Assembly (NCBI GenBank): GCA_029891385.1 | Contig: CM057228.1 | Span: forward strand, 83,068,964-83,132,963 | Reading direction: 5' to 3' | Origin: Erythroxylum novogranatense | Taxonomy: Eukaryota; Streptophyta; Magnoliopsida; Malpighiales; Erythroxylaceae | DNA length: 64,000 nt | Part shown: piece after piece, positions 23,640-32,231 of the stretch | How the letters are laid out: every line of letters starts with the position of its first letter | Position numbering within the stretch: position 1 is the first letter of the stretch | The notes under the pieces: model-generated | Seen by the model: only the letters and a program-made list of their open reading frames with translations | What the model was told of the DNA's origin: nothing | The model's database searches: none | Position numbers and translations under genes: made by a program

Positions 23640-24010
23640 TCCTGATTATTTGTCTCTATACTTTAACTATGCCTTTCTTCATTAGTTTCCATAGATAAGA
23701 AACTCTTATCTCATCAGCCACTAACTTATTCTCCTTATCATATCTCATAATTTTCACAAATCTAGGAAGCTCCATCTATAGACCAACCACTACACTTGAC
23801 CTAGCAAACCCTATCCATTTAAAGGAGGTAGTGTTCTTGTCTAGACTCATTAGTTTCCCTATAGTAGTGGGGATATGGCTTAACCCCACAGAGGATCAAT
23901 ACTCAAGTGGTATCTTGTTGAAGTTTGCTCGCATTAGAATTTTGACTAGCTTAGATATGTTAAGAGTAACTCCTCACTGTCAATTCCTATTGAACATAGG
24001 TCTCCCTTAT
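23640..24010 (-). pseudogene. LINE ORF1-type (DUF4283) fragment
   Basis: Reading the minus strand from about 24010 down gives IPLEY-(stop)-SSVGLSHIPTTIGKL, then DKNTTSFKWIGFAR and ELPRFVKIMRYDKENKLVAD. This follows the DUF4283 pattern of plant LINE ORF1 proteins (PLEYWS..GLSxIxxxIGxPL, DxNTxxxxxxxFAR, V.YDK). Several stops interrupt it. No RT or endonuclease domain is found nearby, so only an ORF1 remnant survives. Assignment rests on remembered family wording; moderately sure. Confidence 0.55.
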
Positions 24011-24042
24011 ATGTGCAAAGGTCTAAGATTTAGAACTCTTTA

Positions 24043-24180
24043 AACCATTTCCTCTTAGTTAAACCTAAATTTGCAAAATTTATCCTTGCTTTTAACTGTG
24101 TTCACCAGACCAACCATTTCCTCTTAGTTAAACCTAAATTTGCAAAATTTATCCTTGCTTTTAACTGTGTTCACCAGACC
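24043..24180 (+). repeat. 69-bp exact tandem duplication
   Basis: 24043-24111 and 24112-24180 are identical (start AACCATTTCCTCTTAG, end TTCACCAGACC). The lack of differences indicates a recent event or an assembly artefact. Confidence 0.92.
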
Positions 24181-24896
24181 TAGCTTCTTCTAGTTTTACA
24201 CTAAAGGGAAAGCTAGGGTTTTGTTTATGAAAATAGCCTACTAGAGCTGCTTGCTACTTCTTGGCTCCCATTTGGACGACCTTTGGGACGAGGAATAGGC
24301 TTCCCATCACCTGCAAGGTTTCCATTTTTTCTTTTCTTGTTAGGTATTGCAATTATTTTTGTTAATGTTTTTACCTAATCAAATTATTTTGGTAAATAGT
24401 TACAAGTGAGCATTATTAAGATATTGTTTATAGAAAGTAACCTCATTTAATATTATTTTAGATATACTTTTACAACTTGTATTAAGTTGCTATCTTTGTT
24501 TATGTAATTAAAAGCCTAAAGGAAATAATAAAGATGGCTGAAATTTTCTATCTCTATTGATGTGATGAAAACTTAAAGAAAAGTTTAATTTTAACTAAAA
24601 GTTATAGTATTCAAGAAAGTGGAAAGAATATATATATATATAAGTGGAGTGATGTTTGAATTGTATTAAATTATACTTTTCAAAGCAATCAAAGGTAAGG
24701 TTAAAATATAATTTGAATCTTAATGTTTACATCATAATACAACTTGTATCTAATATTTTAGAAAATTCAATTTAAACCATATCATTTTAAAACATTCAAA
24801 ATAGTTCTTAAATTGATAAAATATTAACTATTTAAGCGTTTGTGAGTTAAGTATTACACCATATTGATTTGACACTTTTTGTTATCTTTAAAAATA
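24181..24896. other. No gene seen
   Basis: AT-rich intergenic sequence with a (TA)n run at about 24630-24642. No open frame, transposon end or RNA gene was recognised. Confidence 0.4.
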
Positions 24897-25129
24897 TGTT
24901 AGTAAGCTCCATCATCATGTTTATGTCAAATAGCATAGTGGAGCTTATATATCTTTTTTAATTTCAAAATATGAATTTTTTAATTAGTTTAATGTTGTCT
25001 GCGCTTAAGTCAACTGTATAACACAAGTAAGTCAATACTGAACACCGAATTAATTCAGGAAGAAAGTCCTACTTCATACAAGCATAAAAGTGGAAGTCTA
25101 AATAACTTTACCAATTTCTTTTTCAGTTT
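24897..25129 (+). repeat. Direct repeat, copy 1 (233 bp)
   Basis: Matches 25405-25637 at a constant offset of 508 without indels and with roughly a dozen substitutions (about 95% by eye). Starts TGTTAGTAAGCTCCATCATC, ends CAGTTT. No TG..CA ends or primer site, so this is not an obvious LTR pair. Confidence 0.9.
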
Positions 25130-25404
25130 ATTGTCATCTTATTTTTACCGCTTCATCTCCCAACCGATGCTTATTTCATTACATTTTTATATTATTTCGA
25201 TTTAACTATGACGTTAAAATTTTCCCAGCGTATAAATTCATTGGACATTTTCACTGCGCATTTGAGCAGAGTTAACCTGCTAGTTTTATTATAAAACTGA
25301 ATGTACGTCGTTTCATTTTTAGAAGAATAACACAGTTATCGTATCGATCCTAAATCCCTAATTTCCTCTAGCTCACTCTTCACTGTAGCAATTGCAAGAA
25401 CTTG

Positions 25405-25637
25405 TGTTAGTAAGCTCCATCATCATGTATATGTCAAATAGCATAGTGGAGCTTATATATCTTTTTTAATTTCAAAATATGAATTTTTTAATTAGTTTAA
25501 TGTTGTCTGCCCTTAAGTCAACTGTATAACATAAGCAAGTCAATGCTGAACACCACATTAATTAAGGAAGAAAGTCCTACTTCATACAACCATAAAAGTG
25601 GAAGTCTAAGTAACTTTACCAATTTCTTTATCAGTTT
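25405..25637 (+). repeat. Direct repeat, copy 2 (233 bp)
   Basis: Second copy of 24897-25129. The 275 bp between the copies (25130-25404) are single-copy in the window, so the event was a 508-bp tandem duplication whose second copy is truncated at 25637. Confidence 0.9.
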
Positions 25638-26796
25638 CAAAACTGGATATATATTTTTTAGTTTGATAGCAGAATTTTCAGCAAAAGAAATTATAAACCC
25701 TTCTCGTGAGGGAACCTGCAACCTAATTTAAGCTACCTGGCTACAAGGTACCTAGAACATATAATAATTTAAATCCACTTTTGTTTATATTGGGGTTCAA
25801 TTGATTCAGAAGTGATCGCCAATTTGTAAAAATAGATTCGGGTTTGTAAATTTGTTCTGCTCCCAATATCTGAATTCCTTGCATGTAACAATGAAACTAG
25901 CTAGACGTTGGATTTTCATGATTTTCTGATTTATTGTCAATCTTAATCAAAAGGTAAATCATAATTATTCTTTGAAATTGATGGAATATTGTTATTGCTT
26001 CGCTTAAAGTGAAAATTTTAGAAGAATTGACGAGACATATAGGCTAACATTAAACTTGCAAGTCTTAAATATTTGAGCAAGACGACTCGACATCTTATCA
26101 TAATTGATAATTCTCCTAATCACTTGGCGAAGAGGCACAATTACTTACTCGTAGGTAGCTTTAAAGAAACATATGCGATACCTGTTGTGAGCAAAAACAG
26201 TACAATAATATCATATGTAGCTTTGTAGAGGCATTAAACAGCCATTAGGCCATATGTAAGACATCAGCAAATCTTCCTTTAGTGATTCCATATTAGGGTT
26301 TTTGTAAGCGATTAGCACTAAAATTATTGCATCATACCAGTTGACATTAATTTCTTTGCTGATGATTTCTTTTTTACCTAAACTATGAACACCCAATTTT
26401 CTCCATGCTGCCACTGCTGCAGCAATTCACCCTTTGACGTCATACATTTGACTATGGGTCATACTTGGGCTTGAGTTCGAGCCTACCCTAGCTTGAACCT
26501 GACCCAAAATTATGTATTTGGGATCACGTCCGACTCGAAATTTGATCAGGCCTGAGGCTCTAAACTTAAGCTTGAGCCCGATTATATTTGGGCAACCTAA
26601 GGTATGATTAAATTTTTTTTTTTAAAAGTTACAACAACACTATTTTATTCAAAGAGATGTCGTTTTACCCAAACTTGCAGACTTCGAGTTGACTGAGCTA
26701 GGCAATCCAAACTCGAGCACAATCCAAAGTCCAAAAACTTTGGAAAAAAGTCTAAGCCTAGCTTGAAGTTTAGTCAAATTGGTTCGAACCTATTAA
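25638..26796. other. No gene seen; transposon-like inverted sequence near right end
   Basis: No supported gene. From about 26445 to 26790 the text alternates GGGCTTGAG/TTCGAGCC and GCTTGAACCTGACCC type words. Related words (AAGTTGAGCC, GACAAGCTCAAC) resume after the Harbinger-like element at about 28260-28320. An older repeat may therefore be split by it; its ends could not be fixed. Confidence 0.35.
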
Positions 26797-27014
26797 GGCC
26801 TCGTTTGGTTACACTCCAATCAACTATTTTTTAACCGATTGGTTAGTTTTAATTGGTTGACTCTTCAAACAATTGATAAAGTTATTTGAATAACAATTTT
26901 TTCATCAACTGATTGAAGATAATCCGCTAAAGATGAACAAGCTGTTTGTAAGCAGCGTTTGAGATAATCAGCTGATTATCTCAAACCTATATGCCAAATT
27001 TGCCCTTAATATGA

Positions 27015-27692
27015 ATGAACACAAGGACAAATTCTTCTGTTAGTGCTGCTTCGGAATCTTCCAAGACACTGAATGTTGGCCAAGATGTAGCTAAGGTTGT
27101 TGATAGTGAGAAAACCCAGGTTGTTGAGTTGGTTACTAGTAAAGTTCAATCTAAGGTTCAATTTGAGGAGTCGGTACGAGAAGATGGTGAGGTCGGCGAA
27201 AGAGGGCCTTGTAATGGTGGAGATATAATGGTTAGGGTTATGGAGTCAGAAGTTTATGTTGATGGTGTTTGTTTACACAGTTTCAATGATGGAAGTGGGG
27301 GTAATTCCAATAGGGGAGCAATGAATGAAGGTGATGGGTCGACCAAGATGTGTTCAAAAAGAGAGTCGAAAGATTTAGATGGTGGGAGTGGTGTATTCAG
27401 TGAAGTGGGTCGAGATGGGATCAAGGATGTAGGAGCTAAGTTGCCCAATTTAAGAGCTTATTTTCTTGGAGGCTCTTCCAGGGTTGATGAATCTAAAGAA
27501 AGTGGTGATTTGGTTGGTGATGCATCAATTGGAGGATTGATTGATCATAGTATTGGCGGAGGTGATGATATTGATGATAAAAGTTAGCAGAAGGTTGAGA
27601 TTGAAAATAGTGAAAAACAACCCGTCAGAGATGAAATCGTGGTTAAAACATCTTCATTGTTAAAGGAAGCAGAATTTGAAGCTCATCTGTGA
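27015..27692 (+). pseudogene. Captured gene fragment, acidic Gly/Ser/Asp-rich protein with in-frame TAG
   Basis: An open frame of 190 codons runs from ATG 27015 to TAG 27585-27587. The same frame continues open for 34 codons to TGA at 27690-27692, so the TAG looks like a mutated CAG. The protein is hydrophilic and low in complexity (many G, S, D, E, V), with no transmembrane or catalytic motif. It resembles disordered parts of plant chromatin proteins (a PWWP-protein N-terminus came to mind), but I cannot assign it. Unlike surrounding AT-rich DNA it has coding-like composition. It sits wholly inside a Harbinger-like element, so capture by the transposon is the simplest reading. Expression is unknown. 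Confidence 0.5.
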
Positions 27693-27894
27693 TATATATT
27701 ACTTCTTATTTCTTAAGCAAAAGGCTAATAACTTAAATTGGAATGTATTATATTCCAAATCTAAACTTAATGTAAACTTATTTTGATTTTAGAAATTTTG
27801 ATATGATAATTTATCTATAATATAAATAATATTAAAACAAATCATCTTAAATATAAAAAAACTTAATAGTTTAATTAATTGAATCAATTATAAC

Positions 27895-27971
<77 letters not shown>
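27895..27971 (+). repeat. (AAT)n microsatellite
   Basis: About 25 uninterrupted AAT units in the 3' part of the Harbinger-like element. Confidence 0.95.
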
Positions 27972-29274
27972 TAAATATTCTATGTTTTTTAATTAAAGTT
28001 GTAAATTCAATTTGTGTATAATTAAATATCTAAAATTTAAATTCCTATAAAAATATTCAACGAAATACTAAGATATATAATATTTATACCCTTATAATTT
28101 TTTTAAAGTCACGTCCTTATAAATTATTTTACACATAAACAGCTAATTTTACCAAACATTTTTAACAAACATGTAATCTGCTGGTCAAATCAGCTGATAG
28201 AATCAGCTATCAGCTAACAGTTAATGCAATCAGTTGTTTGCCAAACAAAGCCTAAGTTTAAGTTGAGCCTGTTAAACAAGACCTAAGTTTAAGTGGGGCG
28301 GGACAAGCTCAACTTTATTGTCAATCATACTTCATATTGTGAAACTTCCCGTTTGTGCTACCACTTCTGATAGTCTTGCATTTCTAGTGGGTATGTACAT
28401 ATATGGACGGATCGTGCCCCCACTTGCCCCCAAAAAATTTTATATAAAAAATTATTATTTTAAAATTTAATCCCATAAAAAATAAAATTTTGCCCTCGTT
28501 AAAATCTTGCCCCCACTTAAAATTTTTTTTGGATCTGTCCCTATGTACATATATCATTGTCATCATCACAATCAGTCTGAAGTCCCGCAATAAAACGGAG
28601 TCTGGAGAGGTCTGATAGTACGTTGTCTTACCCCTATATAGTAGAGAGGCTTTTTCCGATAAACTCGCATGTAAATGTGACAATAAAAGTGTGATGCAGG
28701 TTAAAGAGCAAATAAGTAAAACTAACACGCTAAATTATTATGTAAATAACATTACAATAAATATATAAATAAATAAAATAAAATATAACTAAAGGATATT
28801 CTTGAAAAAAATATGAAATGAGAATAAAAAATATAATAATAATAATAATAAAAGTACAGAGAAGTTGATATAAGGTTAGAAAAAAGATATTAAAAAAATA
28901 ATTTGGCAAATATACTTGATAAGTTATAAAATTCGGCTTATACCTGATATGCTGCAAACGTCTACTCACTATTTTTAGAGTCGTGCCTGTCAACCTTACA
29001 GTTCTGTATCATTCTAATTTTATCATGAAGTATCGATATTCAAAGACAACAAGATAGATACACAAAGAACAATATATTACATGTTGTTGAGAGTGTGAAG
29101 AATTAGAAGTTCATAAGATTTCATGTAAGAGCAAAGAAAGAAGACTTGTAGGAACCTTTTACCTGAAATTACAGAGAGCCTTAGCAGAAGAAGAAGTTCA
29201 AGAAGAGATCCACAGGAGAAGAGATAGGTTTATTCATACACAAGAGAAGAATAGGTTTATTTATACACAAGAGG

Positions 29275-29318
29275 ATATATATATATAGAGAGAGAGAGGG
29301 AGAGAGAGAGAGAGAGAG
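29275..29318 (+). repeat. (TA)n(GA)n microsatellite
   Basis: TATATATATATA followed by about 16 GA units with one GGG interruption. Confidence 0.95.
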
Positions 29319-29777
29319 TTAAAAGAGGGCTTTTCAAATACTGATTAGTAAAAAAATGTTTGAAATTCCATGTTAAAGATATCATTTAGGCTCTAATTAA
29401 AACTAATCAATGAGAAATAAATTCCTCGCCTTTTGTTTTAAGCGGTGATCAGAAGGAGACAAATGCATTATATTTCTCTGTAAAATAAAAATTTGATTTT
29501 GACAAGTGAGATGATAAGTATAGAAATAATTTTTATCCCAACAATTGTCACTTGAGCACATATAGAATCATGTAGAATTGCACGCTTTTCTTGGGGTGGT
29601 AAGAAAAAATGAAAGGAGAAAGCGTGATCGAAACTCTTAGAGCCAGTGGCATTTCACTTATCCAATATAAAAGCACAATCAAAGGATCGGTACTGGAAGA
29701 AACATGAGCTTCACAGTAGGAAATGAGGTTCCCTGAAAATAAAAACTTATCACTGAAAGATGATGCACCAAACTTCC

Positions 29778-29783
29778 TTTATT
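29778..29783 (-). promoter_or_regulatory. Possible polyadenylation signal of the kiwellin-like gene
   Basis: TTTATT on plus (AATAAA on minus) lies about 150 bp beyond the stop codon of the minus-strand gene. Position is plausible for a plant 3' UTR, but the hexamer is common in AT-rich DNA. Confidence 0.35.
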
Positions 29784-29931
29784 GAGTACCAATTTGATAA
29801 TACATGTCCAAACTATTCTTATTTCAGAACAAATTAACTTTGGATAGAAATGCCACTTTACAAAGGCGTTAACAATCTTATTGAAACAACCTCAACCTCA
29901 ATTAGATGGATGACGGTTTGTCCATTCAAAA

Positions 29932-30438
29932 TCAAACATCGGACCAGGTGACATCGACTGCCGCATTTGCAGAACCCCTCCATTCTATGTTCAAAGCATT
30001 CCAAACCGCCACTGTCGCACCGATACTACTGTTCCTGCATTCGCTGCCACTGTCGCACTCGTCCACCACCTCAGCGGTCACAGACCTTTCATTCCTTTTA
30101 ATCTCAACTAATTTATTACACCTCTTCTTGTTTTGGAACCATTTTGATGGCATGGCCACAACATATCTGAAATTTGTATAGTACTTTTCTTCACATTTTG
30201 TTGCTTTCCTGCCTATCCATCCACCAAAGTTCCTCAGGGTTAAGGTTGCCTTCATATTCTTAACCTTACCCATTTGCCACAGGCCCTGGTTGAACTCGAA
30301 CTCCCCAAGCATGGTATCTCCATCGTCAGGTTTGTCGCTAGGCTTGGAGTTGCGAGCTTCAATAACGGTTGCAGATGCCATTATCAATACTGTAAGAACC
30401 AAGGCTACCGTTCTAAATCTTGCCCTATGTTGCTTCAT
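29932..30438 (-). CDS. Kiwellin / ripening-related secreted protein (168 aa)
   Basis: An intact, intronless frame encodes a small, probably secreted protein. Residues 1-28 form a signal peptide (basic start, hydrophobic VALVLTVLIMASATVI, likely cut after IEA). The body is a double-psi beta-barrel of the kiwellin/ripening-related family: LTLRNF (66-71), KCEEKYY (81-87), VVAMPSKWF (93-101), RSVTAEVVDECDS (118-130) and the closing VTWSDV (163-168). The family acts in the apoplast, and some members bind fungal effectors. Cys are at 82, 107, 128 and 134. The usual loop after VVDECDS, with its CDEEH and PPC Cys, is shortened here to GSEC, so one disulfide may be missing. The N-terminal Cys-rich module of true kiwellin is also absent. 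TATA at 30514-30522. This is the only intact host-type gene in the window; retroelements lie within 2 kb on its right. Confidence 0.82.
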   Translation of the reverse strand: MKQHRARFRTVALVLTVLIMASATVIEARNSKPSDKPDDGDTMLGEFEFNQGLWQMGKVKNMKATLTLRNFGGWIGRKATKCEEKYYTNFRYVVAMPSKWFQNKKRCNKLVEIKRNERSVTAEVVDECDSGSECRNSSIGATVAVWNALNIEWRGSANAAVDVTWSDV

Positions 30439-30513
30439 TCTGAATATATTTCACGTTTTGATCAGGCAAGCATCAGACTTGGGGGATGGCGTGATTTGAT
30501 GAACAATTTGGAG

Positions 30514-30522
30514 GTATATATA
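30514..30522 (-). promoter_or_regulatory. TATA box upstream of the kiwellin-like gene
   Basis: TTATATATA on the minus strand, about 75-85 bp before the ATG at 30438. Spacing gives a leader of roughly 50 bases. Confidence 0.55.
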
Positions 30523-30539
30523 ACATATTGATAATGATC

Positions 30540-31019
30540 CTATAAGTGGCCTTGATCCTCAATGTAACGTACAATTCCAAGTATTTGAAGAATAAACGAA
30601 AATAAAAGATTCGCCAATTGATTCCTCTGTTTGTGTCCATCGTGAGAGAAAACGGACGGCAGGATATCACTTCGATGCGCAAAATGACCCGAAGAGGCAT
30701 TCCGAACTTTGTTCCCAACCTAATTACGATGCGAGTTCCGCAAATACACTGACGAAGACTAACAATATTGAGTGGTTTCATCGACATGCTAGTTTTAGAT
30801 TCATATTCATAGTACCATTCATGCTACGTTTTGGAATTACATCAAATTCTAATTCGTCTAACAATTTGTTTTATTATTATTTCTTATTCTATATTGTTAG
30901 ATCCACCTATAAATATTCTAGTAATAGAAGCTATATCTAACAGGATTGCCAATTTTAAGAATCCCCTGATAAGAAAATGTTGTTGACCAGTGATTATGTA
31001 CTCTTCAAATTTCCTTATA
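30540..31019. other. Upstream region of the kiwellin-like gene, no other gene seen
   Basis: The section 30640-30770 is richer in G/C than its surroundings and open on the minus strand (30473-30787), but shows no recognisable domain. It may be a relic or promoter sequence. The rest is AT-rich. Confidence 0.35.
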
Positions 31020-31027
31020 AATGCGAG

Positions 31028-31363
31028 CTCTGCTTTGAAAATCGGATCAGACCAGCCGGTCTGATCGGTTCGACTGGTGACCAGTCGGTTATTCGGTCCA
31101 GTTTACTTTTAAAAATCGGTTCTCAATTAAACCAGTAAAAATCGATCAAAATCGGTCAATTGATCGGTCGGACCGGTCAAATCTTCCGATTATTGGTTCA
31201 ATATTTTTTTATTTTATGATATTTTTTGTATTTTTATATTTTTTAATATTATATATAATTAAATATAATTATTGTATAATTATGACATCAAACTTGTTCA
31301 ACGGTCAAATCAATAACTAATAAGGCCTCCAGTTCGATGACCGATCCGAATTTTAAAACACTG
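31028..31363. mobile_element. Small hAT-type MITE (about 336 bp)
   Basis: The left end CTCTGCTTTGAAAATCGGATC pairs with the right end, reversed, CAGTGTTTTAAAATTCGGATC. The CAGTGTTTTAAAA start and the GACCGG/CCGGTC-rich interior are typical of a widespread plant hAT MITE group. The flanks AATGCGAG (31020-31027) and CATGCAAG (31364-31371) agree at 6 of 8 bases, fitting an aged 8-bp duplication. No coding capacity. Confidence 0.65.
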
Positions 31364-31371
31364 CATGCAAG

Positions 31372-32023
31372 TGTAATCTTTTCTAAATTAATGCTAATGC
31401 AATTTTACTCAACAAGCACGCAAAGAAATAGGTATTATGTCTTAAGAGTCCCATCCCCCCGTACTACAAAAGCCTTTTTCTTTGGCTTTTAAATGGAGAT
31501 AATGATATGAAGATGTGTGCTATATGTGATATGTAAGTGTTAATTAGTTGATTGAGGCTTATACCTGTAATGTATGTTATGTAATTAGACACATGCATTT
31601 TTATATTAAGAATTGAGAATTGTTTAACAGTATAAATTCATTGTTATAATGTTGCTATAAGTGCTAGTTATAATGATCATCTACTTAATGGAATACCTTA
31701 AGACAACTATAGTAAAGGATTTTCTTAATAATATTTTTCAAAGGTATAGAGTTTCTTTTAATGCTGAGATTGAAAATATTTTGAAAGAATTATATTTTCT
31801 ATGAAACAATAAGATTGGTAGAGAGAAAGAATACATCATCAAGATATTCTGTTTATAGAGTAAACTTAAAGCCCTGTTATAGTCATTCTTGATGATTATA
31901 TTATTCACCAAGCCCCGAGTACCTTTCCATCATAATTTTGTATTATTGTGACTACCACCAAAATTCAATGGATGACACTTGGGACATAAATTGGTATTAT
32001 TTTGACTATTTCCAGAATTCATA
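31372..32023. other. No gene seen
   Basis: AT-rich intergenic DNA between two DNA transposons. The phrase TTGGTATTATTTTGACTA near 31990 echoes TTTTGTATTATTGTGACTA near 31936 (a short imperfect repeat). Nothing else recognised. Confidence 0.4.
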
Positions 32024-32231
32024 CATTACAAGAAAAGTAGAAATTAGCGATGAAAAATTACTAACAAAAACAAAATCGTTGCAAATTACCGACGGAAAAT
32101 CAATTTTCATTAGTAACATCGACGGGAAAAATTTCATTTAGAGGCAGTAGTAATATTTGTCGGTAAATATGGAGGAAAATTTTTCCAACAAAATTTTCGA
32201 CGAGCTTTAGTGATAGTATAAAATGCCCATC
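32024..32231 (+). mobile_element. CACTA-type transposon fragment, left part
   Basis: CATTACAAGAAAAG at 32024 matches the CACTACAAGAAAA terminus with one change. Subterminal words follow as expected for CACTA elements: TTACCGACGGAAAA, CGACGGGAAA, TCGGTAAAT. The fragment is interrupted at 32232 by a solo LTR and resumes at 36053. Confidence 0.65.

Larger units (their letters stand above)
26797..28252. mobile_element. PIF/Harbinger-like non-autonomous transposon with captured ORF
   Basis: Left end GGCCTCGTTTGG (26797) and right end, reversed, GGCTTTGTTTGG (28252 inward) agree at 10 of 12 bases. Both sides carry TAA (26794-26796 and 28253-28255), the expected Harbinger target duplication. Subterminal palindromic words AATCAGCTGATT recur on both sides (about 26958-26970 and 28184-28215). 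The 1,456-bp interior holds no transposase but a 226-codon gene-like frame, giving a Pack-type arrangement. The hAT superfamily is the alternative, but would need an 8-bp duplication, which is not seen. Confidence 0.65.
28256..29900. other. Intergenic, AT-rich, no gene seen
   Basis: Contains a direct/inverted word set around GCCCCCACTT and AAAATTTT at 28415-28540, short (AAT) runs near 28830-28850, and a GA/TA microsatellite at 29275-29318. A short duplicated phrase ATAGGTTTATTYATACACAAGAG occurs at 29224 and 29251. This stretch is the presumed 3' flank of the kiwellin-like gene. Confidence 0.4.

Noticed and set aside
24897..25637. A short LTR or TRIM element formed by the 233-bp repeats
   Set aside because: No TG..CA ends, primer site, purine tract or flanking duplication; explained by a simple tandem duplication.
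29906..30181. 91-aa plus-strand open frame
   Set aside because: It is antisense to the kiwellin-like gene, which has a signal peptide, family motifs and a TATA box.
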